DNA from: Chrysopilus asiliformis
Taxonomy: Eukaryota; Arthropoda; Insecta; Diptera; Rhagionidae
NCBI GenBank assembly: GCA_964034945.1
Contig: OZ035962.1
Location: 83,163,942-83,227,941, forward strand
Direction of reading: 5' to 3'
DNA: 64,000 nucleotides
Shown: one piece after another, positions 41,980-53,770 of the stretch
How the letters are laid out: each line of letters starts with the position of its first letter
Position numbering within the stretch: position 1 is the stretch's first letter
Notes under the pieces: generated by a model
What the model was told of the DNA's origin: nothing
Database searches by the model: none
Seen by the model: the letters and a program-made list of their open reading frames with translations, nothing else
Program-made: the position numbers and the translations under genes

Positions 41980-44057
41980 TGTTGTGTGCGTTTAGAGGTT
42001 AGTTTCATTGGAACCCACTCCTCATATGGGTCGAAAGAAAATTCTCTTCACTTAACAGGTTGCACGACCCACAATTCTATCGCCTTACCTCTCCTGCTAG
42101 GCACGTAAATGTTCGTTGCCGGCTAAGGCTCGTCGGTTTGGGGTGGGAGATCTTGCAAGGGGGTAAAGGCCACTCCAACAAAATAAAAAAATAAAACGTG
42201 CCTTCGAAATTTAGCTATGAATTCCCATCTATCGATTTCAACGAACACAAAAAAAATAAGGGGAAAATGACTATTCAATTAGATTAAGCAGAAAACTGAG
42301 TTGCGGATTCTACTTCGATCGATGGATCAAGTCCGGAAGCCGACCGGATCATGCTTCTCTGCCCGTCCCAAGGTAGTTTCCCCTACATCACTCTCTAACT
42401 ATAACGACTTAACCTATCATTTTGGATTCCTCGCGCACTAGAATTTGTTTTTCTTCTCGCTTAGACGCCATAAAGGATTTGGACGTTTTAGGTGCCCGAG
42501 GGATTCCTACTAGAGCCTGAAACTTTCAACGATTCCCCAAAAGAACAAACACGGTGATTAACATGAACACCTGATACAAATGTTTATTACAATTTAATAT
42601 GAACAGCTAGTGTACATCCTAACAAACTTATATTTCTGTGAAATTGTAACAACCTTGAGTTGTTGTACATTTGGTTATTAAACTTAAAAATTAACAGACC
42701 AATTCAATTTTAATATAAAATTGAATTTTGTAAGTGCCGCGTTCTGATTTTTGGCATGTAATATCAAATTAGAAAAATTTATATACCTCAATTTAGCAAA
42801 ATTTATAGGTTAATTAGAAAAATTTATATATCAATTTATATATTAATTTAGAAAAATTTATAGGTTAATTAGAAAAATTTATATATCAATTTAGAAAAAT
42901 TTATAGGTTAATTAGAAAAATTTATATATCAATTTAGAAAAATTTATAGGTTAATTAGAAAAATTTATATGTTTCGACTATGTTCGGTAGCAGAAAATCG
43001 TGATAATTAGATAATAGAGAAAATTACTTACGCAACTATCCTCGGTGCCCGCTTCTGGCGTTGTGCACAGCGCTAGATGATGGCTAAACTGAAACGGCTC
43101 AAACCTTGCGAAATTTATCAAATTTTCTGCTACGACTATTACAGGATTTCACGATTTTTAAAAATAAGGACCTAACAGTCGACCGTTTGTGATACTTCTG
43201 TTCCGTCTTTTCGTTTCACGACCTTTGGTCTGAAGACTACCGGAAACTGATGCGACGACTTCGCTGGGCATTAACGTTAATTTTCTCCCGGCCCTCCGCG
43301 TTGTTGAAATTCGGGTCCGGTCTGCGAATTTATCTCACCAAAAGCTGAGGGAGTCCTCTGCTTAATATAAAACCAGGACGTGGACCTGGATCAACCTCCG
43401 CCCTTACAAAGGCGGGATACTGCTTGATGCGGTTTGCCCGTATCTTTTTTTATTCCGGCTACCGATGGCTCGGATGTTTAGCGATTTCTGCGTTGGCAAT
43501 TATGGCGTAGAGATCTTTATATGGTGTTGCGGAATAACTCCCTACTAAGGCGATGTGATCATCCGCTCACCCTTTGCAAAAATGCGGTCGGCGTTCGGTC
43601 TGCGCGGCTGGGGGGTAATATCTTTTGGCGCTTAATACGATGAGCAGCCGAACACTCGACCGATGAAAGATTTCCCCCTTTGTTTATTAGATCCAACGCA
43701 CTCGCTTGTTTTAATTTTTGCTGGAGATTAGCATCACACGGTATCTAAAAATTTTGATTGATACACGATGAGAACTATTGCGAATCACATGGTCAATCAC
43801 CAAAACAAAAGGAACGGGGTCTCTTACCTAACGTGTGGTTGCTCCGGACTTGTTTTCCAAAATGATGCATTTGGATTTGATGGAGCGTAAGTCAGGGACG
43901 GTCCCCCCAAAATAATTACCCCAAAGAAAAGATACTCTACTAAGGTCACTAATTGACTTAAAGTGCTAATCGTTTGGGCTGTTCAACTTTAACCTTTATT
44001 TTTAATTTTATTTATTATTATTTAAACTGAGCAAATTCAAGATTTGACCACACAACA
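41980..44057 (-). repeat. 5' LTR of the Ulysses-like element
   Basis: 2078 bp. It differs from the left LTR only in an A run near 43804 (one extra base and one C) and at one base near 43932 (A versus G). It contains the same 43-bp tandem array (about 42768-42970). Confidence 0.95.
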
Positions 44058-44061
44058 AGAG

Positions 44062-44890
44062 TACTGGTTTATATATACTGTATGCTCACAATGAAACAAT
44101 CAAGAACGTTAATAAACCTTGGGATGGTGTCGAACGAAAAGGAACTTTGGTTTCATTTTAATTCTGCCTTACAGTTTTTTTTATTATTATTACTCCAACA
44201 GAATTAATGCAAATTGAATTCGTGTTCTGCTTTTAATAAGCTTAACTGGAACTCAATTCGTGGGAAAATATTTTTCTTCATACGAACTCTCTGGGGGGAA
44301 AATGCATAAATTAAAATTAATATCAAGTGAAAGTTTATTATAATTTGCTTTGCATGCATAAAGAAATCTCCTGACGAAAAATTTGAAACGAATGGAAAAT
44401 GGAAGAAAAAATACTTTTATTATACTTTTAAATAAGTGCATGTTTTCGCTTTAAAACATGTAAAGGAGACTTGATGAAAAATTCCATACGGATTTTATAA
44501 AACACAAGCCTTTGTAGCTGACATTTGCACAAGAATTTATGTTTGCAAGAACGTAAAAGGCAAAGAGATCTTACTTTACTGTTTAGCATTTCTCAAGTAT
44601 TTGTTTAAATTGAAGTTTGATGCATGGTAAAATCACGCAAAATTTTATTCCAAACACTTTTAATTCATTGCGAAATACCGCGCTCTTAATGAGAAACTAG
44701 CCAGAAATTGTATATGTAGATGTAATTGCAACATTTGTAAGGCTTAAACTCTATCAACTGCAGAGGTGGTCAAAATACTCGTCAGTACCAAGGAGTAGAT
44801 ATAGCTTGATATATTGTGCCTGAACCTAAAATTTTTGGGTGTTGAAATACTAATTTAGAGTGATAAAAACCTTTGATTGCTGTCAAAATA
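44062..44890. other. intergenic stretch
   Basis: AT-rich, no coding frame, no partnered repeat. A TATATATACTG stretch follows directly after the LTR element's right duplication. Confidence 0.45.
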
Positions 44891-44910
44891 TAAAGAATTG
44901 CACTATATTG

Positions 44911-45333
44911 CACGTCAATTTTTTACGCAGGGCATGCTGCTTGCAGGTCAATCAAAAACAATAAATAATTGGACGTCTATTTCTTACGCAGGGCAAGTTT
45001 TGCCATGCTGCTTGCAGGTCAATCAAAAACAATGGGTTTAGATGAAAAAATAAGAAACTCGTTGCCTTACTGTTTTTAAAATTAATAGTTTTTGAAATAC
45101 CGTAAAACAGCATTTATTTATTTACCCTACGGGGCTAGTTATTTTTGAAAAAAGAGTTTCCTTTTAAAAATTCGTCATACCAAGTCCGCTTTAGACTTTT
45201 TTTTTAAAATCTATCAATGATTGGCTTCACAGGGCAATGAAAATAGGGCTGTAAAATCAAATTATTCTGTGCTGTACTAAAATATGAAATGCCCGTCAAT
45301 TTTCCCTGCGTATGAAATAGACGCAAGAATTGC
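44911..45333. mobile_element. MITE family D, copy 3, with duplicated left end
   Basis: The left part 'ttacgcaggg..catgctgcttgcaggtcaat' occurs twice (about 44920 and 44985), then the body as in the copy at 22489, ending 'ccctgcgtatgaaatagacg'. The partial end duplication is specific to this copy. Confidence 0.75.
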
Positions 45334-46655
45334 ACAGCCAAAATATGTATAAAATATGATTTTACATAAAAAACATGGGAGTCCAGACACCCCACTATTA
45401 ACGGTTATAAAAATGGTTTTGTTTATCTTGATTCCACAAGATTTAATTTATTTAGAACTTTCTTAATTCATCTTAAACACAAAATACATGTAAATCCACA
45501 TTTTTATGGGCGAAGATTTAACGAAATTGCTTTGAATTTTTTGATTAGTATCTAAAGTTTTTAAGTTGCAAAGTATTTCAGTGGCAAAAATATTCTAAGG
45601 TAGATGCCAAGTTGAATAACAATGGAAAACCCAAAGGTACAAGAAATCGTGAAAAGTAAGAAAAGGCGAAAAAGTTATGGGGACTTTGATTCTTTTATAC
45701 AAAATTTATTCTGTTTTATATCGACCTTTTTTTGGTATGCCAGTCAAGAGAAAAAAAAACCACGTCAAACGGGGAAAGTTTTCTTAAAGGCTAGATCTTT
45801 ACCTTTAAATCTAAAGTTAGAAAATAAGAAAAGCTACAGTCAGTAAGATAAAAACTTGAAATACCCTATATGATGTGAACCAAATACTTTTCTGAACGTT
45901 TCAATGAAAATCATGTAATTTGATGTGATTTTTCTTGATTTGTAATGTATTGTGAAGTTATTATAAATTGTATTTTAAATACTTTTGGTTTATTAAAAAA
46001 AATCAGAGCATATGTACTTTTTTTAATGGACGGTAAGCGAATGGTTTAATGCATTTCGAGCTGGAATTTTCTATCACATTAATATTAATAGCGTCTTAAA
46101 ACCGATTTCCATCACACAGGGTATAATGAAAAGAATGTGTCAACAGAATTAACCCAAATACAAGGGTAAAATTTTCTTTAATTCCTTGATGGCGTAAGAC
46201 AGATGGTCAGCGGGTGCGGTATTTTCTGGTTTCCCATCTTTTGGCGTTTGCCAATTTAACCTTCCGAGAAATGGCTGAAAAAGTCAGGAAATAACAACTT
46301 TGATTAAAAGAGAAGTAAGGTAAAGATATTCAAAGTCTCATAGTTGGAAATACTCTTTGCATACTAACAAACTTGAAAGAAAAATTTCCCTAATAGCGAT
46401 AAAGGATTACATTTTGTGGCTGATGTAATTTCGTGGAAGAATTCATTTAAAAGTTATGTCAACAAACATTTTTAATTAATATTAATAAAATTCCATCAAT
46501 AATTGCTAAAGAATTTAATGAAAGGAAAAACTCATTAAGTTAGTATTTGGAAAATGTTTAAAGCTATTGCCTTTTTACGCGAAATTCATTAAATTCAAAA
46601 ACGTTATGGATTCGTAGTAAAATTACATCAAAAAGAATTGAACTTCTTAGATAAA
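45334..46655. other. intergenic stretch with one small ATG-started frame
   Basis: A plus-strand frame at 45622-45846 (74 codons, Lys-rich, genuine ATG) is the only candidate. It has no recognisable domain, and such frames are expected by chance in A-rich DNA. Otherwise nothing is seen. Confidence 0.35.
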
Positions 46656-47090
46656 AACATCTGATGTGAACAGCACATTACTTTCTTATCCAAATTCTAC
46701 GTTCCTGCGCAATTTGCACTATAATGCGACAAGTAAAATAAAAGCTTATACATATGAAAATATGATTTTTTTTTACAAAATCTGAAATATCTCGATAACG
46801 GTAAAAGATATCAATTGACTGCAAAAGGCAAAAATGTAGAGAATTTTAATGTCGTTAATTCTTCTTGTAAATATTTTTTCGAAGAACTGTTAGTTTGCAA
46901 GCATTCGCAAAAATATATTTTTTTACTTTTTACTTTTAATTGTGGCAAATATTATTCTCTTCCATTCATATTCCACACAATTCGGTTAATCTGTTAATTT
47001 GTTAAGCTATTTGTCTGTTAGTCTGCGTACAAGATTTCTCAAAAACTAATAGAGCTAGAGCGATGAAATTTTACAGGCATGTCTCAAACT
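46656..47090 (+). repeat. dispersed repeat, family C, partial copy
   Basis: 'catctgatgtgaacagcaca', 'ctcgataacggtaaaagata' and 'agagcgatgaaattttacag' as in the copy at 30050. The central modules are shortened. Confidence 0.75.
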
Positions 47091-47109
47091 CATATAAAGA
47101 TATACCGTA

Positions 47110-47460
47110 ATTTAAAAAAAATCAGGGGAGACATTGCGGATCTCGAAAAACGAGGCAACTTCGATTTCGAGAGACAATGGAATTACGTATCTCGAATATG
47201 ACAATTTCGAGATTTCCCCAAGGGAAATATTTTTGACAGATAATGTTTATTTATTTTTGTGGTGTTAAAGTGAAAAGTTACATTTAATTGTTCAACTTTA
47301 TTTAGTAAAATGTTTCTTCCGAACATTTTCCACAACTGCCGTCTAAAACCACAACTGCCGCCTCGAAAGCACAAGACCTTTCGAGAAATATTGGTAGAGA
47401 GAAATGTCAGAAACCCTCGATTTTCGAGATAAGCAATCAGGCATTAAATTCGAGAAAACG
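47110..47460. other. stretch with clustered TCGAGA/TCTCGAA words
   Basis: About eight TCTCGAA or TCGAGA words in both orientations occur here, like pogo/Tigger subterminal regions. Ends could not be defined. Confidence 0.35.
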
Positions 47461-47465
47461 AACGA

Positions 47466-47659
47466 GCCCAAGGCACATTTTTGGGAAATTTCAAATGCAT
47501 TATATATTTTTAAGTTTTTCGCAGTTTTTTGCTTTATGCGGATAAATTCTTTCAAGTGGTATGCCCAAGGCACATTTTTGGGAAATTTCAAATGCATTAT
47601 ATATTTTTAAGTTTTTCGCAGTTTTTTGCTTTATGCGGATAAATTCTTTCAAGTGGTAT
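47466..47659. repeat. perfect 97-bp tandem duplication
   Basis: The segment beginning CCCAAGGCACATTTTTGG at 47467 recurs unchanged at 47564. I see no difference between the copies up to 'aagtggtatg'. Confidence 0.95.
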
Positions 47660-48365
47660 GCTACAAAACCCTTTAAATATTTATTTGGGTTTTATAAAAA
47701 ACCACTAATAAGAGAATTTTGTATTATTCTATGTGCGTTCAGTAAAAAATTATTACTTTCGAAAGAACATTTTTTTGTGGTTTTTAGGTATTTTTAAAAG
47801 CCAGCACCCACTTTTTTTTCTTTGGAAATGCGAATTTTGCGATATTTATGCAAAAAAAATGTTGTTTCGACTACACTGAAAAAAAGGAATGTTTGGAAAG
47901 TGTTTGTGAGCACCTATTATATGTTTACGGTAACCAACAAATGTTTATTAAAAACCATTATCTTTTATGGCGAACAATACACGTTTGTCAATAATATTTA
48001 TTGTTAAAACCGTTTGTTGCAATCATTAGATATTCTTAACAAACTTTTTTTGTTTGGTTCAAATATTGTGTCGTTTGCCTTAAACACTTTTTGTTGTTTA
48101 GGGCAAACATTACTAGGTAAGCCATTTTCAAAGCTCTGAATATTTATAAAAAACAAGATATTGTTTATCAGCAACACTAATATTGTTTACGATAACAACT
48201 CGAAAATTAAGTAAAGTACATCAAACATGAAATTGTTTGTGGCTAACTATTATTGTTAGAAAGACAACTATTAGTTGTACTGTCAAACAATTATTGTTCA
48301 AATAATAATTTTGATTGCAGTAGGCTTTGTGTATTTAGTGGTTACTGTCAAAGACAATTGTTTCA
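47660..48365. other. AT-rich stretch rich in TTGTTTA and AACAATA words
   Basis: Many TTGTTT, AACAAT and ATTATTGTT words occur between 47870 and 48330 without clear periodicity. It lies immediately upstream of the candidate gene at 48408 and could be part of its 5' region or a decayed repeat. Confidence 0.35.
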
Positions 48366-48407
48366 GGTGAGTAAAATTAATTTATACGTATTTTAATTTC
48401 TTAAAAC

Positions 48408-48809
48408 ATGGATGTGTTTTTTGAAGCTCTTCCAGTAAGTTTCTGTGGTGTAACAGAAATCGTTGTAACGGAGGGTACAGGCGAATTTGGTTATGAAGAA
48501 TTTAAAAAAAGCGGTATTTAGTATATTTAAATTTAAAATACAATATTTTATAATTAATATTATAGTGATTGAACATTTTGGAATAAACAAAGAATTCAAG
48601 TTTTTACACGAAGAAAGTGGTGCCGAAATTAAAAAAGATTTCTTCGTGAAGTACGTTAAAAAGTACGGTCATAATTTGACTTTGGAAATCAAGATAGACG
48701 AGTCGACTCGGGTAATTTTGAGGCTATTGTATTTGAAACTTTGGAAAACAAAAAATCATACAAAATGTTTAGTTTAGAGAATAAGATCCGCAATTTGCCC
48801 CTTAATTAA
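48408..48809 (+). pseudogene. unrecognised two-exon gene, probably broken
   Basis: Exon 1 (48408-48513, ATG start) encodes 35 codons plus one base with 'TEIVVTEGTGEFGYEEFKK'. A 52-nt intron (48514-48565, GTATTT..ATTATAG) joins in phase to 'IEHFGINKEFKFLHEESGAE' and 'YVKKYGHNLTLEIKIDES'. At about 48711-48714 a one-base shift is needed to continue into 'EAIVFETLENKK', with a TAA at 48807. The short regular intron, phase match and charged, non-repetitive protein argue for a real gene. The pattern (strand, helix, acidic strand, 'LTLEIKI' strand) looks like a small beta-grasp or PB1-like fold, which is inference. A possible 5' UTR donor CAG|GTGAGT lies at 48366. The frameshift and early stop suggest a pseudogene or a base error. 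Confidence 0.45.
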
Positions 48810-48829
48810 GCTTCCTGACATAGTCTTTA

Positions 48830-50424
48830 ATGTTTATAACTTGCGGGTACAAAATATTGTAAGTTGACTTATGAAATTCTTATTAAAAATTAAGCTTACT
48901 CCAAAAATACAGACAAAAGTATGAGAAAAAATTTATGATTGCAGACCAAATCCGTGAAAAACGACTTTTGTTATTGTTTAATTTTCGGTATATCACTGAA
49001 ATTGTCTCATTCCATTTTACTTTTGACAAAAAGTTATTTATAATGTAAACACGATACTGAGCATTTTTGTGGCGCCAATTAATTTCCAGGATGTACATTA
49101 AAAGACATTTTTGCTGGGGCTAACAAAAAAAAACGGTCCACAATCAATACACCCTTTTTCACTTGCAGATTCCTCGCCTTGCCCTTAAACTCGCGCAGAG
49201 AGTGCGTCATTTTTTAAATATCAAAATAAGAGCTTTTTTAAATATCAAATAAGAATAATATAAAAACCATAAAAACCGAATCATCCCATAAAACGTTCTT
49301 GTCTTCATGCGTCCCTCGTTGCTCGTCTTGGAAAATGGGAAATGGCCAGAAGTCCATTACGAAAACTTATAACGACACAAGAGTACAGACTTTGCGGAAG
49401 TGTGTGACAAAGTAATTTTGGCAATAACCGATGCAAAGGGACAAAAGACCGGGCGGCACAGGACTTTTTTTTCGTTTCGTGTAAAAAACAAACTCGAATT
49501 CGTAAGGGGGATTTCCCACGAAGAGAACCATCTTCAAAATTTCTTACAGGTCGATTTTTTCAGGTTTTTGTTGGCTCGGAAAGATTTTCTCAGACTTTTT
49601 TCCTAGGGAATTATATAGAAAATGGGTAATGCGTCCGCTCCTCCAACGTCCCACCAATAAGTCCAAAATTTCAGTTTGTTAGGATTTTATCTAATGCCTA
49701 TATTTTGTTGGTGTTTTTCGAATGCCAATTCGGGAAATTATTAATTCAATAAAATATAGTAGAATGAGAAGAGGCAAATAACGTCGTTGAGTATTAATGG
49801 CACTTTGTCGAAGATGAATACGTATTTATTGGGATTGTACAATACATAAAAAAATTTCCATAGTCTCATGAAAATAATTTGGGGATCATTGAGGTGCTCC
49901 TCGCATAACAAACAATTTGTAAGTGAGTTTTGGGGTCTTTTAAAAGGAATTCAATCGAAAGAATGGTGGAATCCATTATTTATGGGGGATTAGTCAATAG
50001 ACACATGATCATAAGCAAATAATCGATATGAACGTAATGACTTTCTGTTGGTTTAAGTCCTTTCAATAGATTTTCCTTAGTTTTCCTTGCGAAATTCAAT
50101 TTGTGCTAATAGGATTACTAATTCATAGTCTCTACGTTGTAAGTCTATTGTGCTTAGATTTTATGTAAAATATTGAGTATCATGATGAACTATTTCAATT
50201 TATAACACTATCAGTTATTGGTTTTTTTTGTGATTGAGATGGAAAAATCGAAATACAGGAAGATAGAAAAAGATTTAAAATTTATTCACCGATTTTTCAT
50301 CAAAAATACAACAAAAAACACAGCTTAATCAACTAACGGTGAGTTGATACCTTTCTTTCAAAATCAAACTTCATATGATTAATATAATTGAAAAACAAAT
50401 GTCCAATTTAACCCGTTTAAGAAC
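48830..50424. other. intergenic stretch
   Basis: No supported gene. 49280-49560 is somewhat less AT-rich (aatcatcccataaaacgttc, tgcgtccctcgttgctcgtc) without a usable frame. Confidence 0.4.
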
Positions 50425-50426
50425 TA

Positions 50427-51345
50427 GAGTCAGGTAGGGTGAAGTGGTCCACGTTTTTATTATGGGCCATAAAATGGTCAAAAATTGGAATTTTTGCATG
50501 ATAAGATAGTCAAATCGCAAGCGCAGGACCTAAGCTAACATTCTGCATTCACAGATTGCCAACTTTTTGACATGAAATTTAATTTTTAGGCATTTATCGA
50601 AACTTTGATTTTTCGATTTTTTTAAAAATGGTAAGGAGAAGTGGTCCACCCACAAAATTTTTCCAGAAATCGCATAAACATAAAATTAAATGACAAATAA
50701 AAATATAATCATGAAGTTTGATCAAAAATATGAGCGTTTGGTCTGTTTTGGTGTTGGTTTCTTCGGTGTAATTGTTAAGCGTCGCTCTCCGGCGGCTTTT
50801 TCTGCTTCTCTAATTCAGCTCGATTTTTGAGAGAGGTTATAATCGAGCTTCGCATCGAGCTTCGATTTTCGGCCACGATTTGAAACACTCCAAATAACTC
50901 ATAAAAAAACTTGAAAACACGAAATATGACATTGACAGGATGGACCACTTCACCCTACCAAACGTGGACCACTTCTCCCTACCGACGCTATTTTGCGCGG
51001 AATGACGCTGCTTCAACAATTGTGGAAAAAAGTGTAGAAATTCGGTGGATTTACAAAGTTCATAATGTAAACAACATTTTAGATTAATTACATTATTGAA
51101 ATTGATGAAGAATTCGTCAAAATGTTGTTGAATGTGAATACTTGTGAAAACTTTCAACAATGTTTTTTTGGTATTGGTCTGTGAGAGTGAGTAAATATAC
51201 TTCTGCACACTTCAATGACTAATAAAAAACAAGTTGTCATCAAGAGCAACCGATGAGAGTTGCATATTCTGTTCTAATGTCACTATTACTAAAAAAATTG
51301 TGGTGGACCACTTCTCCCTACGGACCACTTCACCCTACCCGACCC
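50427..51345. mobile_element. TA-flanked element with GGTAGGGTGAAGTGGTCC terminal repeats
   Basis: The left end is GAGTCAGGTAGGGTGAAGTG. The right end inverted is GGGTCGGGTAGGGTGAAGTG. TA flanks both (50425-50426 and 51346-51347), as in the Tc1/mariner/pogo superfamily. The motif AGGGWGAAGTGGTCCAC recurs internally near 50631, 50940, 50964 and 51303. It is 919 bp long with no transposase frame. Confidence 0.75.
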
Positions 51346-51349
51346 TACT

Positions 51350-51560
51350 ATTTACGAGAAACGTAACTATACAAAATTTCAAGTCTCTAGCTCAATTCTT
51401 TCGAAAGTTATTATTTTCACGGGCAGACAGACGGACGGACATGAAATCAAAATCCTTTGTCATCCCTAACACCCTAGTGTAGTTCATTTTTGTGTCGGAT
51501 GATTGATTTGATGCGTTACAAACGGTATACTAAATCTAATATACGCATATATGATATATC
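51350..51560 (-). repeat. dispersed repeat, family A, inverted
   Basis: 'tttcaagtctctagctcaat', GACAGACGGACGGACATG, 'aacaccctagtgtagttcat' and 'gttacaaacggtata' in inverted order relative to 55190. Confidence 0.8.
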
Positions 51561-53052
51561 ATATAGAGTATAAAAATTGACACGCGGAGAAGAGTACGTT
51601 AGCATTTTGGATATAAGATGTTTTAAATTTTAAATAATTCATTCTAATCTCCGGTATCGAATATATTTCCTGTTCCATTGCCTATTCTTTTGGTCAAACG
51701 TATTGTTTTGCATTTGACATTGATTTACGATAAAACTTGTTCAAGAAATTTTGTGTATTTGGAAGGGTTGATTGAATGCTATTTGTCTTGTCATTGAAAA
51801 GAGTAAATCACTGAAACGAAAGTCATGTAAATTGAAGGATCTTAAGTATTATGGAAAAATCTTTGATGGCCACTTCTCTCTCTGATATTTTAACTAGATG
51901 GGACAATATATTGAAGTTTGGGTCGTTCAATTTCCACGAAATTTCAGCCATCTTTCTATTATTTTTCCTCTCTTTTCACTGGGAAATGGTCAGTCCAAAA
52001 GATTTTCCTATTTGGTGGTGCGAAATATTCGTTTCGAATGTCGAAAGGATGCGATACGAGAATCCATTTCGATATACTGTAATTGTAAATGAGTTTTCCA
52101 CCTCAAAACTTGATCTCTGTGACAAAATAGGATCAGAAAAGAAGGGACAACAACTATAACCAATGGTCATCATCATATCACATGCCTATCCACAGTTGAC
52201 CGCAATTCTAAAGGACAAAGATATTTCGGATATTGTGTGTTTGTGGAACGAATGGCAATGGATCCTTCAGTACGGTACACAGGAATCAATTTCGAAGTTA
52301 ACCGAGTAGAAGGGTCGTTTATATTAAACAACAAACAAATACTCTGGGGATCCCAACGAGTAGTTCTCAAGGGTATAACAATGTTCACCGATTATCACGT
52401 TCCCAAAAGTATTTTTTTATTGTGTATGTTTTTCCATCTTATGGTTGAGAAAATGGTAAAAACATTTTCCTAATTCTTTTGTTACTTAGCAACTATTTAC
52501 ACAGAAATTTGTGGCCTCTTAAAAGTTATTTTGGTTAGTATTCAATAGGCAAAGAATAAAAAGGATAAGCAAATTATTTTAATTGCATTTTAAATTAAAA
52601 TTACCCAAAGATTTCGATCATTTGAAATTTATGTTGTTTAAAGGACTATTTTTGTTTGGCTTAAAATATTTATCAATTATTTTTATGTGTGAAAATCAAG
52701 CATGTAAAATTAAATGTTTCATCCTTTTTGAACATTTCAATTCCAAAAACACTACAGTAATCATTGAGTACTCTTCATTTCTGTATGCAGTAACATATTT
52801 TTCAACTGTTGTTCAAGTTGCACAATACATATTTAACAATTTTAATTAAATATTTTGCAAATATTATTTAGTAGGTACTCTGATTAGGGAAGTATTTAAT
52901 AATTTTAAGTAGTAAATTCTCAATGAGTGCTACAAAAAGTTACAGTTTACATGAAAATTTAATTAATAAAATTTAATTCGAGTAAATTGAGATGTTAAAA
53001 ATGTATAATGTTCAAAATAGTGGAAGCCAAATTAATTTATTTTTCAAGGTGG
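51561..53052. other. intergenic stretch
   Basis: 51840-52480 is less AT-rich and holds overlapping frames on both strands. The longest, ATG-started at 51851 (102 codons), contains a hydrophobic segment but no recognisable domain. No intron signals or repeats. The rest is AT-rich without features. Confidence 0.35.
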
Positions 53053-53056
53053 TTAA

Positions 53057-53256
53057 CCCTAGACCCGTGTACTATAAAACTTCCATATATTGTGTACTTG
53101 GGCACTCAGATGTAATTCTCATAGAAAATGTATGGCTTGTTTGTTTAAAAATCATAGAAATGTGGTTTATGCGATAGACAAGTAAGAAATACAATGGGAA
53201 AATATAACCCCAAAAAATCGTTCTGGGCACTCAGTGCCCAGTACACTGGTCTGGGG
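53057..53256. mobile_element. piggyBac-like MITE (200 bp) with TTAA duplication
   Basis: TTAA lies at 53053-53056 and 53257-53260. The terminal inverted repeats read CCCYAGACCMGTGTACT. A GGGCACTCAG word occurs inside both ends and forms a short palindrome at the right. TTAA targets and CCC-starting ends are characteristic of piggyBac. Confidence 0.85.
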
Positions 53257-53399
53257 TTAATTTTCTTTTATCTCTATATTTGTATATATAAAAAAGAGAC
53301 GTGTTTCTGTGTAACGCATAAACTCAAGTATTACTGCATGAACTTAGACAAAAATTTATATATATGTTCTATTGGTCATGAGCATGGTTTATAGTTACG

Positions 53400-53770
53400 T
53401 GTGATCCCGGTATCTGCTGCCCTTTTACCTCCTAGTAATTTTTCGATACGATGAACAGTTTTTGGGAAAACGCGAAAAAAAGTATTCCATTTGTATGGGA
53501 GAGGGGGGAAGCAGTGGTCCAATTGGATTTTGATGTATGGATGAGTTATGTAAAATCCTAGTCTAAACACCTTTTACCTTTCTAAATTTCCCAATATGAC
53601 TCACCTTTTCGGGAAAATTGCAGAAAACTGTTCCGTTCTTAAAATTTTTATCTGCCCCCGTCCTCCAGTCAGGCACCGTCATGAGTACAAAATATTCCTT
53701 CTTAGCTACGCAGAGCAAAGCATAAACTGAGATAATTCTACCTGCTACATAATAAAACTTGTTCACTCTA
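53400..53770 (-). repeat. dispersed repeat, family A-like, diverged
   Basis: 'tttgtatgggagagggggga', 'gattttgatgtatgg', 'tctaaacacctttta' and 'gtcatgagtacaaaatattc' resemble 28640-28900 and 63600-63760. Confidence 0.55.

Larger units (their letters stand above)
32157..44057 (-). mobile_element. Ulysses/Osvaldo-like Ty3/Gypsy LTR retrotransposon, 11.9 kb
   Basis: LTRs at 32157-34233 and 41980-44057 have TGTTGTG..CACAACA ends and AGAG duplications at 32153-32156 and 44058-44061. Minus-strand order: 5' LTR, primer site, 2.4 kb leader (containing an hAT-like insertion), gag, pol, 3' LTR. No env. LTRs of about 2.1 kb and a Lys-type primer site point to the Ulysses/Osvaldo group, known mainly from Drosophila. 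I find only three differences between LTRs (one substitution, plus an added base with one change in an A run), so insertion is very recent. Gag and Pol frames are both intact. Confidence 0.93.

Noticed and set aside
51851..52159. 102-codon ATG-started frame
   Set aside because: Overlaps equally long frames on the other strand, has no domain or splice signals. Left unannotated as a gene but noted in the stretch description.
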